A DNA stretch of 64,000 nucleotides, from assembly GCA_003671025.1 (NCBI GenBank), contig QWPW01000004.1, forward strand, positions 46,376-110,375. Direction: 5' to 3'. A program made the position numbers and the translations under genes. Below are positions 1 through 9,094 of this stretch, piece after piece. How positions within the stretch are numbered: position 1 is the first letter of the stretch; each line of letters begins with the position of its first letter. The DNA is from Planctomycetota bacterium (GTDB lineage Bacteria; Planctomycetota; Phycisphaerae; Phycisphaerales; SM1A02). Below the pieces are notes generated by a model. It searched no databases. It was not told the origin of the DNA and saw nothing but the letters and a program-made list of their open reading frames with translations.

Positions 1-1266
1 GCCGGAAAGCGTGTGCACGCGCCGTTGTGATTGTGGAGGTCGCACCGCCATTCGTGTCACCATTTGTTGCACCAATGTGCGTTCGCCAGAGCGATCAACG
101 GTGCCGAGACGACTGCGTTGATCAATCCATGCCAGCGACAAGTTCATGGCCACGGGATCTTCGAGAAAGCAACCGTGGCGCGCGCGATCTTCGGGAACCA
201 GCGTGACGCCGCGACGCACACGCTCCGCGGCAAGTCCCCGCAACTCGATGCCGTCAAGATGCACCTGACCTTCATGAGTGGTGATGCCCGCGATCGCTTC
301 GAGTACTTCGGTGCGCCCCGCGCCCACGAGCCCCGCGAGTCCAACGATCTCGCCCGCGCGCACGGTGAACGAAACCTCGCGTCGCTTGCGATGCGCACTC
401 ACCACGCGACTCACGGTGAGGCATGTCGCGGCATCACCGTGTTGGGCGCGACGATCGTTCGTCGTGATGTCGCGTCCCACCATCAATCGCTCGAGTCCCG
501 CGCGATCGAACTCGCCGCGCAACAGCGTTCCGCGCGATTGTCCATCACGCAACACCACCACGCGATCCGCGATGCGCATCACTTCATCAAGATGATGAGA
601 GACGAACACCACCGCCACGCCTTGCGCGCGCAACTCCGCGAGAATCACCAGCAAACGATCGGTCTCCCGCAGCGAAAGGCTCGATGTTGGTTCATCGAGA
701 ATCAGCACGCGCGCTTGACACGAAAGCGCTTTGGCAATCTCGACCAACTGTCGCTGCGCAATCGGCAGCACGGAACACGGCGTGCGCGGATCCAAATCCA
801 ATCCCACGCGCGCGAGCCACATGGCCGCATCACGTCGCATCGCATTGAGATCGAGCACGCCCCATCGCGCGGGTTCGCGCCCTAAGAAAATGCATCCCGC
901 AAGATCGAGATTCTCCGCGAGATTGAGCTCTTGATGCACCAACGCGATGCCCGCACCCGTCGCGTCGCGCACGCTCTTGAGTTGCGTCGCGCGCAACGCG
1001 CCCTGCGCATCCGCCATCTCGAGCGTGCCTTCACTAGGCGCGACAACTCCCGACAAGATCTTGAGCAGCGTGCTCTTGCCCGCGCCGTTCTCTCCGACGA
1101 TGCCTAGCACTTCGCCCGCGCGAATTTCAAGATCGATCGGCGAAAGCGCGGGCACTCCGCCGTAGCGACGGCCGATCCCACGCGCGCGCAACACCACATC
1201 CGTCGCCGACTCACGCGATGAGTCGGACCAAGTGCTGCTCGAAGTTGGTTGCGATTCGTTGCTCAC
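1..1266 (-). CDS. Sugar ABC transporter ATP-binding protein (RbsA/MglA type), 3'-truncated by window edge
   Basis: ATPase subunit of a sugar-type ABC importer with two fused nucleotide-binding domains; it would power uptake of the ligand held by the binding protein encoded just upstream (1288-2367). The minus-strand frame is open from a GTG at 1266 to the window edge (422 codons). NBD1 has Walker A GENGAGKST (about residues 58-66), the family-typical signature LPIAQRQLVEIAKAL, Walker B LILDEPTSS and the switch histidine in VSHHLDE. NBD2 has the degenerate P-loop GLVGAGRTE usual in RbsA-like proteins. The window ends as the second signature (LSGG) begins, so the last part of NBD2 and any permease gene lie outside. 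The gene follows the binding protein by 21 bp, so co-transcription is likely. The sugar specificity cannot be read. An upstream start is not possible without overlapping the binding-protein gene. Confidence 0.9.
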   Translation of the reverse strand, partial: MSNESQPTSSSTWSDSSRESATDVVLRARGIGRRYGGVPALSPIDLEIRAGEVLGIVGENGAGKSTLLKILSGVVAPSEGTLEMADAQGALRATQLKSVRDATGAGIALVHQELNLAENLDLAGCIFLGREPARWGVLDLNAMRRDAAMWLARVGLDLDPRTPCSVLPIAQRQLVEIAKALSCQARVLILDEPTSSLSLRETDRLLVILAELRAQGVAVVFVSHHLDEVMRIADRVVVLRDGQSRGTLLRGEFDRAGLERLMVGRDITTNDRRAQHGDAATCLTVSRVVSAHRKRREVSFTVRAGEIVGLAGLVGAGRTEVLEAIAGITTHEGQVHLDGIELRGLAAERVRRGVTLVPEDRARHGCFLEDPVAMNLSLAWIDQRSRLGTVDRSGERTLVQQMVTRMAVRPPQSQRRVHTLSG

Positions 1267-1287
1267 GCGGATCTCGCACGCGTGTTG

Positions 1288-2367
1288 TTACTTGGCGCTG
1301 GCTTCTTTGCCCGCCTTGAGCTTCGCCTTGAGATCGGCCCAGAACGAATCGACGTTGTCCTTCTTGATCACGCGCGCAGGAATCGAAAGCACGCCATTGG
1401 CAGGCACCATCGACATGTTGCCTTGATTGAACGCGTGCAGCACTTTGATGCTCTCAAATCCGTAGCCGTATGGATCTTGCACCACCGTGCCGAGCACGAT
1501 GCCGTCGCGAATTCCCACGAGGACATCCGCGCCCTCATCAAACGCAGCGATCTTGATTTTGCCGGTTTTCCCAGCCTGTTTGAAGACTTCGACGGCCAAG
1601 GTTGAGTTGTATTCAAACAACCCCGTGACCAACGCAAGCTTGGGATGCTTGATCATCACGTCTTCGATGTTGGCCTTGGCCTTGGCGCGATCAAACGAGT
1701 CAGTCCACGTGCCCACGATGGTGTAACCCGCTTCGTTGATGACCGTCGCAGGTTCGTCGTAGCGCGTGGGATCGCTTGAACGACCGAGCAAACCATCGAT
1801 GAATCCCTGGCGGCGACGCTTGGCGTTGTCTTGTTCAAGTCGACCGATGAAGATCGCGACTTCGCCGCCTTGGGGCAGACCCGCGCGCGCGAGTTCGCCA
1901 CACATGCGGCCTGCGATGTAGTTGTCCATGCCGATGTAACACAGGCGCGGAGCCGACGGCGCATCGGAATCGTTGGTGATGAGAAACGAGCGCTCCGCAA
2001 CCAACTGCATCACTTCCAACTGATTAGTGGGATCGATGGGGCTCACGGAAATGCCGTCAATTCCCTTGGTCACGAGGTCTTCGAGCATGCGCTTCTGATC
2101 ACCCAAGCCGCCGCCAGGAAACTCGACGGTGACTTGGCATCCGAGCTCGCGGCCCGCGGCGAGAGCGCCAGCTTTGGCGATGGTCCAGAAGTCCGCAACT
2201 CCGTTGGAGACGAAGGCGAGGTGTGGCTTCGTGTCCGGGTGATCCTTGAGCGCCGCGATGCGCGCCTTCTGATCGGCGACCAGATCGCCATTCGCAAAGA
2301 CGTGCGTGGTGGCCATCGCTGCAACGAGTGCAGAGAGTGAGACGAGGGAGAGGATTCGATTCTTCAT
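1288..2367 (-). CDS. Periplasmic sugar-binding protein (Peripla_BP_4 family)
   Basis: Solute-binding protein of a ribose/galactose-type ABC importer, 359 residues. Residues 1-26 form a signal peptide (basic start MKNR, hydrophobic stretch, cleavage after VFAN or nearby). The mature protein has the type-1 periplasmic-binding fold pattern: LAFVSNGVADFWTIAKAG near residue 50, GIDGISVSPID near 105, then ITNDSDAP and YIGMDNYIAGRMCGELA, and in the C-lobe TGLFEYNSTLAVEVFKQAGK and AAFDEGADVLVGIRDGIVLGTVVQDPYGYG. This order is typical of the sugar-binding (RbsB-like) family. AAGG lies 8 nt before the ATG. The ABC ATPase follows 21 bp downstream, and an SDR dehydrogenase precedes it, suggesting that import and oxidation of a sugar or polyol are linked. 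The ligand is unknown. Confidence 0.92.
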   Translation of the reverse strand: MKNRILSLVSLSALVAAMATTHVFANGDLVADQKARIAALKDHPDTKPHLAFVSNGVADFWTIAKAGALAAGRELGCQVTVEFPGGGLGDQKRMLEDLVTKGIDGISVSPIDPTNQLEVMQLVAERSFLITNDSDAPSAPRLCYIGMDNYIAGRMCGELARAGLPQGGEVAIFIGRLEQDNAKRRRQGFIDGLLGRSSDPTRYDEPATVINEAGYTIVGTWTDSFDRAKAKANIEDVMIKHPKLALVTGLFEYNSTLAVEVFKQAGKTGKIKIAAFDEGADVLVGIRDGIVLGTVVQDPYGYGFESIKVLHAFNQGNMSMVPANGVLSIPARVIKKDNVDSFWADLKAKLKAGKEASAK

Positions 2368-2434
2368 TGGTGTTGCCTTGATGAAAGTCGTCAGTTTGAG
2401 GAAGCAAAAACTTGCGGAGAGATCACCGACCCAC

Positions 2435-3199
2435 TCAACCGACGGTCATACCGCCGTTGACATGAATCTCGGTGCCAGTGATGAAACTCGCCGCATCGCT
2501 GGCGAGAAAGACGCATGCGCCGCCCATGTCCGCAGGAATTCCCCAACGGTTCATGGGAATGCGCCCGCGATACGAGTTCTTGAGATGCTCGGGATCGTTG
2601 TCATGGCGCTCGACAGGAATCCAACCGGGAGCAAGCATGTTGACAGTGATATTGAAGTTGGCCAACTCGTTGGCCATAGAGCGCGACCAGCCGATTTGCG
2701 CGCCTTTGGCTGCCACATAGGCCGAAAACGGCGCGACGCCCTGCTCAAAGACTTCGCTGGTGATGTTGATGATGCGTCCCCACTTCTGTCGCTTCATGTG
2801 CGGAAGAACCGCACGCGTCAACAAATATGGACTGCGCACGAAGTAGTCGAACATCGATTGATAGAAGTCCCAGTCGTACTCTTCGATGGTGCGTTGTGGC
2901 TGTGCTGGTGTCGCATTGACCACGACGATGTCGACAGGACCCAGCGTCTGCGCGATCTCGTCGTGCAGGCGATTGACCTCTGCTTCATCAATCACGCTTG
3001 CGCGAAAGAGTCCGCCCTCGAAACCTGCGGCGTGATACTCGGCGAGCGTGCGTTCGGCGTGCTCATGACTGTTCGCGTAGTTGAACGCGACTTTCGCGCC
3101 GGCGGAACCCAATGCAAATGCCATCGCTTTGCCGAGACCTTTGCTCGAGCCAGTGACCAGAGCAACCTTGCCATCAAGACGAAAGTTTGGAGCGTGCAT
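2435..3199 (-). CDS. SDR family NAD(P)-dependent oxidoreductase
   Basis: Classical short-chain dehydrogenase of 254 residues, the usual length. The cofactor motif TGSSKGLG is at 16-23, the catalytic Ser is about 148 (in INITS), and the YxxxK pair is Y161/K165. The structural NNAG is altered to VVNAT (about 93-97). The C-terminal part has the typical LAPGWIP and TGTEIHVNGG segments. The enzyme probably oxidises or reduces a sugar, sugar acid or 3-oxo compound; the exact substrate cannot be inferred. It lies 12 bp after the DUF418 gene and 67 bp before the sugar-binding protein, all on the minus strand, so a role in metabolism of the imported sugar is a reasonable inference. No clear Shine-Dalgarno is seen, which fits translational coupling to the upstream gene. 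Confidence 0.9.
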   Translation of the reverse strand: MHAPNFRLDGKVALVTGSSKGLGKAMAFALGSAGAKVAFNYANSHEHAERTLAEYHAAGFEGGLFRASVIDEAEVNRLHDEIAQTLGPVDIVVVNATPAQPQRTIEEYDWDFYQSMFDYFVRSPYLLTRAVLPHMKRQKWGRIINITSEVFEQGVAPFSAYVAAKGAQIGWSRSMANELANFNITVNMLAPGWIPVERHDNDPEHLKNSYRGRIPMNRWGIPADMGGACVFLASDAASFITGTEIHVNGGMTVG

Positions 3200-3211
3200 G
3201 AAGCGGACAGT

Positions 3212-4606
3212 CTAGTGAATTGAACTCGCCGCTTGCGTCCGCGCGGGCGTTCGACCGTAACTCAAGCGACGCCACACCCACTCCATCGGCCCGATGCGAA
3301 ATCGTTGCAGCCACAGCGTCGCCATCAGGAGCAACGAGATCCACACTGCAATGGCAATCAACGAGAGTCGCAGATCGAGCATGGATCCAAAGAGCGCGAA
3401 TCCCCACCACGAAGCCAATGTTGTGCAGATCAACGACTCCGTCAAGTAGAGCGAGAGCGCCATGCGTCCCGCGCGTTCGATGGGAATCGAGATTGCTGCG
3501 GGCCAACGCGGACCGTACTCCACGATCAACATCGCGTAACCCAGAGGGAGCACCAGCGCGCCCAACTCGAGGAACACTGCGTGCATGGCGAGCGCGAACG
3601 GACTCTCCAGTCCCATGATCCACAACGGCGCGACCGCGAGAATTGACAAACCCAGTCCAACAATCGTGCAACCAATGCCGACGCCCATGCGACGCGCGCG
3701 CGTCTCAGCGCTGAACAGTCCGGTGCGAAACACATAGACGCCGATGAGCATCATGATCAGCGCATGCCAGCCGTAGCCGAAGAGTCCGGCGATGAGCGAC
3801 ATCGCGAACTCTGACCAACGAAAGAGCAGCGCATCGATGAACGGACCCTCGCGAAAGGCCGCCGTTTCTGCCTCGCGCCACACCTCTGAACTGATGTCAC
3901 CGCCCGCTTCGTAAATGGCATCGAAGCCGCGCAGTGGTGTGGTGGTCGTGGCGATGTTTGCGATGGGCGCGTCCGACGCGATTTCGCTGTCCTCAGTAGT
4001 AGCTGCAGCTCCATCGAAACTCTGGACCAGAACGACATCCGTGGGTTGAAATGCGAACACTTCTGGATACACCCGCGCGGCCCACTGCAAAATCGCGCCC
4101 AACACGGTCAACACCACGAGGACGCTGATGAGTGTCACGATGACGAAGCGCAGCGCCTTGAGCGACACGCGCGCCATCGCAAACACTGCAAACCCCAGCA
4201 GCGCATACAGCGTGAGAATGTCGCCGTACCACACGAAGAGTCCATGCACGAGCCCGATTGCGAGCAGCACTCCGCAGCGCCGCGCGCCGAAAGCCCAGCA
4301 GTTTCCGCCCGCGCGCAACACGCGATCCACTTGGGTTGCGATGCCGAAACCAAATAGCAGTGAGAACAGCGAGATGCACTTGAACGTGCACAGCGTCTCG
4401 ACCACGCTCCATGCAATGCGATCCGCGTCGGTTGTTGCGACGCCATCGATTTCGAGCGTGGGATCAATCGCCACCGCCAGCGGCCAGAAAAAGAAGCGCA
4501 CGTTGACGAGAAGGATTCCCAGCAGCGCGAGGCCACGCGCGATGTCAACGCCGCGAATGCGCTGTGACGGTGCGACCGGGCTCAGCGTTGACGCCAGAGT
4601 GATCAT
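3212..4606 (-). CDS. DUF418 (YeiB-like) multi-pass membrane protein
   Basis: Inner-membrane protein of 464 residues. It opens with RIRGVDIARGLALLGILLVN, the signature of the DUF418/YeiB family, followed by about eight to ten hydrophobic segments (for example VLLAIGLVHGLFVWYGDILTLY and the final FALFGSMLDLRLSLIAIAVW), with the DUF418 region covering roughly residues 270-445. A soluble acidic insertion (about residues 180-250) interrupts the membrane segments. The family is related to acyltransferase-like membrane proteins; its biochemical role is not settled. Upstream of the ATG there is no Shine-Dalgarno but a TACGCT hexamer ends 7 nt before the start, which would fit a leaderless transcript. 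The SDR gene follows after 12 bp. Confidence 0.88.
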   Translation of the reverse strand: MITLASTLSPVAPSQRIRGVDIARGLALLGILLVNVRFFFWPLAVAIDPTLEIDGVATTDADRIAWSVVETLCTFKCISLFSLLFGFGIATQVDRVLRAGGNCWAFGARRCGVLLAIGLVHGLFVWYGDILTLYALLGFAVFAMARVSLKALRFVIVTLISVLVVLTVLGAILQWAARVYPEVFAFQPTDVVLVQSFDGAAATTEDSEIASDAPIANIATTTTPLRGFDAIYEAGGDISSEVWREAETAAFREGPFIDALLFRWSEFAMSLIAGLFGYGWHALIMMLIGVYVFRTGLFSAETRARRMGVGIGCTIVGLGLSILAVAPLWIMGLESPFALAMHAVFLELGALVLPLGYAMLIVEYGPRWPAAISIPIERAGRMALSLYLTESLICTTLASWWGFALFGSMLDLRLSLIAIAVWISLLLMATLWLQRFRIGPMEWVWRRLSYGRTPARTQAASSIH

Positions 4607-4613
4607 GGGTCGC

Positions 4614-4619
4614 AGCGTA
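4614..4619 (-). promoter_or_regulatory. -10-like hexamer TACGCT, 7 nt before DUF418 start
   Basis: On the minus strand TACGCT is separated by 7 nt from the ATG at 4606, with no purine-rich ribosome site between. Transcription normally starts 6-8 nt after a -10 box, which would put the first mRNA base on the start codon. Four of six positions match TATAAT. No convincing -35 was found. Confidence 0.4.
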
Positions 4620-4640
4620 GCTCCGCGTGTGCGCGACTCA

Positions 4641-4673
4641 TGATCAAGTGACGATCAAGTGACGATCAAGTCA
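4641..4673. repeat. 11-bp tandem repeat x3 overlapping the DUF1501 stop codon
   Basis: Three consecutive 11-bp units (TGATCAAGTGA, CGATCAAGTGA, CGATCAAGTCA) fill the gap between the DUF1501 stop and the DUF418 start. Read on the minus strand, each unit carries a TGA. Because 11 is not a multiple of 3, the copies place stops in all three frames directly after the DUF1501 gene. Compare the 8-bp repeat at 6205-6228. Confidence 0.85.
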
Positions 4674-6156
4674 TGATCGCGCGAATCGGTTCCGCGCCTT
4701 CGACGCCGACCAATTTCTGATCGAGTCCCGCATAGAAGTAGCTCAGATGATTGGGGTCAAGACCAAGACACGCGAGCGCGGTGGCGTGGAGATGTTTGAC
4801 ATGGAAGCGCTCGCCAACTCCAGTCGCGCCGAGTTCATCAGTCTCGCCGATGCTGGTGCCGCCTTTGATTCCACCGCCGGCCATCCACATGGTGAAGCCG
4901 TACGAATTGTGGTCGCGCCCCGTGCCATTCGCGTACTCCGCGGTGGGTTGACGACCAAACTCGCCACCCCAAATCACCAGCGTTTCGTCGAGCAATCCGC
5001 GACGTTTGAGATCCTTGAGCAAGCCAGCGACGGGCTTGTCGGTGCGCCCCGCGTGAAAGTCGTGATTCGATTTGAGATCACCGTGCGCGTCCCACGACTC
5101 ATCGTTGTGGCCGCCGCCCGAGTAGATCTGCACGAAGCGAACGCCACGCTCGACCAAGCGGCGCGCCAGCAAACACTTCTCACCAAACTCGCGCGTTTGC
5201 TCTTGATCGCAACCGTAGAGCTCTTTGGTTTCCTTGCTCTCCAGCGACATGTCCACCGCTTCGGGCGCAGTCGATTGCATGCGATACGCGAGTTCGTAAC
5301 TCTCGATGCGACTCTCGAGTTCCGAGTTGCCCGAGCGCAACAACGCGTGACGCGTGTTCCACAACTTGAGTCGATCAAGCATCGAACGCTGCAGTGCATC
5401 CGAGCGACCTGCAGGATTCGCGAGATCAAGAATGGGCGGGCCTTTGCCGCGCAACACCGTTCCTTGATACATCGCGGGCATGTATCCACTCGACCAGTTT
5501 TTCGCGCCTGAAATAGGCCCGCCCGCGCTATCGAGCATGACCACGAAGCCCGGAAGATTCTGATTGACCGTGCCCAATCCGTAGTTGGCCCAACTTCCAA
5601 TCGAAGGGCCGCCCAACAGTTTGCCCGAGTTCATCATGAGCATCGCCGAGCCGTGAATCGGACTGTCGGCGTACATGCTCTTGATGAACGAGATGTCGTC
5701 GACGCATCCAGCGACGTGAGGAAAGAGATCACTCACCCACGCGCCGCATTGACCGTACTGACGAAACTTCCACTTCGGTCCTACAACGCGCCCTTCACTC
5801 TTGTCACCGCCGCGACCTTTGGTTTTCACCGCGATGGTTTGCCCGTCGTACTTGTAGAGATCAGGCTTGTAATCAAAGGTATCGATGTGGCTGGGACCGC
5901 CGTAACAGAAGAAGAAGATGACGCTCTTCGCTTTGCCAGGAAGCATCGCGGTCTTCGCGGCCATGGGGTTGTCGCGCGCGATGCTCATTCCCTCTGGCAA
6001 CCGCGTCGTTCCGTCGAAGGCCAACGCTTGCTGCTGCAAGAAACCATCGTTGGACAACAACCCCGCGAGCGCGACCGAGGTGAACGCGCCACCTGCTTGC
6101 CACAAAAACTCGCGACGAGTTTGGCCGCAGAAAGTGTTGAGAGGTGGTTGGTTCAT
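4666..6156 (-). CDS. DUF1501 domain-containing protein (Tat-exported, sulfatase-like fold)
   Basis: DUF1501 protein of 496 residues, normal for the family, which belongs to the alkaline phosphatase/sulfatase-like superfamily and is greatly expanded in planctomycetes. A twin-arginine leader is visible (TRREFLW at about 13-19, then a hydrophobic segment ending near QQQALA), so export in folded form is expected. Family-typical segments follow: AKSVIFFFCYGGPSHIDTFD near 80, DISFIKSMYADSPIHGSAML near 155, GERFHVKHLHATALACLGLD near the C-terminus. The gene is 64 bp downstream of the DUF1549/DUF1553 gene on the same strand, the classic planctomycete pairing. The biochemical activity is not established. 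Its stop codon is inside an 11-bp tandem repeat. Confidence 0.94.
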   Translation of the reverse strand: MNQPPLNTFCGQTRREFLWQAGGAFTSVALAGLLSNDGFLQQQALAFDGTTRLPEGMSIARDNPMAAKTAMLPGKAKSVIFFFCYGGPSHIDTFDYKPDLYKYDGQTIAVKTKGRGGDKSEGRVVGPKWKFRQYGQCGAWVSDLFPHVAGCVDDISFIKSMYADSPIHGSAMLMMNSGKLLGGPSIGSWANYGLGTVNQNLPGFVVMLDSAGGPISGAKNWSSGYMPAMYQGTVLRGKGPPILDLANPAGRSDALQRSMLDRLKLWNTRHALLRSGNSELESRIESYELAYRMQSTAPEAVDMSLESKETKELYGCDQEQTREFGEKCLLARRLVERGVRFVQIYSGGGHNDESWDAHGDLKSNHDFHAGRTDKPVAGLLKDLKRRGLLDETLVIWGGEFGRQPTAEYANGTGRDHNSYGFTMWMAGGGIKGGTSIGETDELGATGVGERFHVKHLHATALACLGLDPNHLSYFYAGLDQKLVGVEGAEPIRAIMT

Positions 6157-6204
6157 GGGAACTCGCGGTCGTATGCGATAAGGACAAATTCAATCGATAC
6201 AAAA

Positions 6205-6228
6205 CTAATCGACTAATCGACTAATCGA
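6205..6228. repeat. 8-bp tandem repeat x3 overlapping the DUF1553 stop codon
   Basis: Three perfect CTAATCGA units. On the minus strand each unit contains TAG, and the first TAG is the stop codon of the gene at 6221-9094. With an 8-bp period the three TAGs fall in three different frames, so read-through in any frame is stopped within 20 bases. Confidence 0.88.
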
Positions 6229-9094
6229 TATACAGAAACTCATTGAGGTTGAAGCACACGAGACACAGGCTGTCGAGGGCTTGTTCGGGCGAGAGTTTCT
6301 CGGTGTTCTGCAATTCCTGGACAAACGCGATCGCCTCGTCCACTTCATCACCACTGGGAGTGCGCCCGCTGGTGAGTTGACGTGCGCGCACGATTTGTTG
6401 GCGCAATTGCCCAGGGAATTCACGCTCAACGCGTCGCGCGAGCAGTGCGGCTTCGCGATTGGTGAGATCACCATTGATCATCGACAACGCCTGCGTGGGA
6501 ACGACGGTAGCGAAGCGCACCGGGCACGGACTGTCGAGATCGGCGAGATCAAATGCGGACAACAGTGGCATCTGCAACGAACGCTTGAGCATCACATAGA
6601 GCGAGCGTCGCGTCCATGACGACTCTTCGGTGAGCGGCCACACTTCATTGGGACGCGAACTGGTCTCAAGTACTTCGCGCGGCAAAGGAGGACGAACGGC
6701 GGGTCCACCCATCGCATTATTGAGCGTTCCGTTGGCGGCCAACATCGAGTCGCGCAATTCTTCGGCGGTGAGACGACGCATGCGAAAGCGCGTGAGCAAC
6801 TCGTTCGGTGCATCGAGACTCAACGCTTGTTCGGTGGCCACGCTGGACATGCGATAAGACGCGCTGGTCATCATCACCCGATGCATTGCTTTGAGGCTGC
6901 CACCATTCTCGATCAATGTTGCTGCGAGCCAATCGACAAGCTCTGGATGCGTGGGCTCTTCACCGAGACGACCGAAGTCGTTGGGAGTGGGCACCACCGC
7001 TTCGTTGAAATGATGCTGCCACAGCCGATTGGAGATGGTTCGCCAGGTCAATCCGTTGCGCGCGTCGGCGATCCAATTGGCCAGCGCCAAGCGGCGACCA
7101 CTCGATTCGCCATGCGCGGGCGCGACTGCGAGATCGGGCGCGAAGCGCGCGGCGATGAGCGGCACATCGGGCTGCACTTCTTCGCCGAGCGCGTGCGGGC
7201 TGCCGCGCTGCATGATGTGCGTTGCCGAGGGCGCAGACTTTTCGCGCACCGCCAACACCGTCTCACCCTCTAACTCTGGAAGACGCAGCGCATCGAGACT
7301 CGCATGCGTTTGCGTAAGCGTCTGCGCTGAGCTCTCGCCGAGCACGCGCGTGACTTCGCTTCGCGCAAATTCGACGCTGTGAATCCCTAACGCCATCGAG
7401 CGCACTTCGGTCGCGGGCAACGCGCGTGTGTACAGACGAACCTCATCGATGTCACCGCTAAACGGGCCGTCAGCATGCAACATCGCGCCGATGGCCAAAC
7501 TCTTCGGTGCGTCGAGTCGCTCAGTCGAACCGCGCGCGTGATCAACCATCATGCCGTCGACGAAGAGTTCGAGTTCTCCGCTGCTACGCACGCGTGTGAG
7601 CGCAACGTGATGCCACTGACCATCGTTGTAGCCTGGACCGGACGTGAGAAATGTCTCAGGCGCGCCGGCTCCCGCTGCGATGTAGCCGTTGGCGATGAGT
7701 GAGATTCCAAAGTCGCGCGTGATGCCACCGATCTCGCCATCGACGAGTCCGTCACCGCGAAACCAACGACGATCGCTTTCACTACCGCCGCCGACATCGG
7801 TGGTGCGCATGAAAAATGAAATCGTGAAGTCATCGCCAATCGTGCGCTTGATCTCGACGCGATCGTCGCCGCCATCAAAGTGAAACGCGCGACCGATGCG
7901 GCCTTCGACGGCGAATCCGGCATCACGCACGGTCGCGGCGGGCGCGTCGTTCACCGCGTTGGCTGCGCTGTTCCCGCGATCATCTTCAAAGCGCAAGTGC
8001 GCGACCAACGCGTCATTGCTCGCGCGATCAGGAAATCCTGTTGCATCGCAGAGCCCTGCTTGCACCTCGATCGCGCGAATGTCTTTGATCAAGGATGCGC
8101 GCGTGGCGACATACGCCGCGAGCTCGACTTCGGGATCGACATGTCCAAAGTCACTGCGCACCATGCGCAACACATTGTCTGCTTCGAGAGAATTGAAGGC
8201 CGACTCTTTGTACGGCGCGACTCCCGCAAACCACGCGGCGAATTGGTAGTACTCCTTCTGACGAATGGGATCACCCTTGTGATCATGACAACGCGCGCAT
8301 CCAAGGCTGATGCCGAGAAACGTGCGCGCAGTGGTATCGACGATGCCATCCATGTCGTCCGCAAGCGCTTGCGCGAGATCGGGAACTTCGTCATCCCACA
8401 GTCCTAGCCGATAGAAGCCGGTGGCCACGATGGAGTCGAAATCGCGACCGCGGATCTCATCACCGGCGAGCTGTTCGCGAATGAACTCCGCGTATGGCAA
8501 GTCCTCGTTGAACGAACGCACCACGAAATCGCGGTACTTCCACGCAGAGGTCTTCTCGCTGTCACGTTCGAATCCGTTGGTGTCGGCGTAGCGCACGAGA
8601 TCAAGCCAGTGCCGCGCCCACTTCTCTCCGTAGTGCTCACTCGCGAGCAATCGATCGATGAGCGTTTCGTATGCGAGAGAAGATTCATCCACGACAAACG
8701 CGGCAACTTCTTCTGGCGTTGGAGGGAGTCCGGTGAGATCAAGCGACGCACGACGAATGAGTACCTCACGCGATGCTTCCACCGCGGGCTGCAGATTCTT
8801 CGCTTCGATGCGAGCAAGAATGAATCGATCGATGTCGTTGCGGCACCACGACTCATCGCGCACCGTCGGCGCTGTCGGCTTGGTCAACGCGCGATAGGCC
8901 CACCACGAATCGCGCGCGTTGTTGGCGCGCGCGACGATGGTTGCTTCGGAGGTTTTTTTGGTTGCGCTCAGTGCAACGTCATCGGCGTACACGATGGATG
9001 TGATCGGTGCGACGAATTCACTGAGCATCAATGCGCACGCACTGACACCAGAGCATCGAAGCGCGCGGACAAAGGTGATCTGACGATGGCCCAT
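6221..9094 (-). CDS. DUF1549/LamG/DUF1553 planctomycete surface or cytochrome-like protein (PSCyt2-PSD1)
   Basis: A 957-residue multidomain protein. A hydrophobic N-terminal segment (about 1-37, LMLSEFVAPITSIVYA) looks like a signal peptide. DUF1549 (PSCyt2) spans about 85-310 and contains RASLDLTGLPPTPEEVAAF, HWLDLVRYADTNGFE and a CARCH haem-like motif near 264-268. A LamG/concanavalin-type domain is inserted at about 358-570 (VAHLRFEDD, AFHFDGGDDRVEI, GQWHHVALTRV, GDIDEVRLYTRAL). DUF1553 (PSD1) fills about 680-925 (ISNRLWQHHFN, LMTSASYRMSS-like segment, DLTNREAALLARR). The family always accompanies DUF1501 genes, as here (4666-6156 follows). The LamG insert suggests a carbohydrate or surface ligand. 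Real function is unknown; extracytoplasmic location is inferred. A lone CxxCH makes haem binding possible but not certain. Confidence 0.93.
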   Translation of the reverse strand: MGHRQITFVRALRCSGVSACALMLSEFVAPITSIVYADDVALSATKKTSEATIVARANNARDSWWAYRALTKPTAPTVRDESWCRNDIDRFILARIEAKNLQPAVEASREVLIRRASLDLTGLPPTPEEVAAFVVDESSLAYETLIDRLLASEHYGEKWARHWLDLVRYADTNGFERDSEKTSAWKYRDFVVRSFNEDLPYAEFIREQLAGDEIRGRDFDSIVATGFYRLGLWDDEVPDLAQALADDMDGIVDTTARTFLGISLGCARCHDHKGDPIRQKEYYQFAAWFAGVAPYKESAFNSLEADNVLRMVRSDFGHVDPEVELAAYVATRASLIKDIRAIEVQAGLCDATGFPDRASNDALVAHLRFEDDRGNSAANAVNDAPAATVRDAGFAVEGRIGRAFHFDGGDDRVEIKRTIGDDFTISFFMRTTDVGGGSESDRRWFRGDGLVDGEIGGITRDFGISLIANGYIAAGAGAPETFLTSGPGYNDGQWHHVALTRVRSSGELELFVDGMMVDHARGSTERLDAPKSLAIGAMLHADGPFSGDIDEVRLYTRALPATEVRSMALGIHSVEFARSEVTRVLGESSAQTLTQTHASLDALRLPELEGETVLAVREKSAPSATHIMQRGSPHALGEEVQPDVPLIAARFAPDLAVAPAHGESSGRRLALANWIADARNGLTWRTISNRLWQHHFNEAVVPTPNDFGRLGEEPTHPELVDWLAATLIENGGSLKAMHRVMMTSASYRMSSVATEQALSLDAPNELLTRFRMRRLTAEELRDSMLAANGTLNNAMGGPAVRPPLPREVLETSSRPNEVWPLTEESSWTRRSLYVMLKRSLQMPLLSAFDLADLDSPCPVRFATVVPTQALSMINGDLTNREAALLARRVEREFPGQLRQQIVRARQLTSGRTPSGDEVDEAIAFVQELQNTEKLSPEQALDSLCLVCFNLNEFLYID

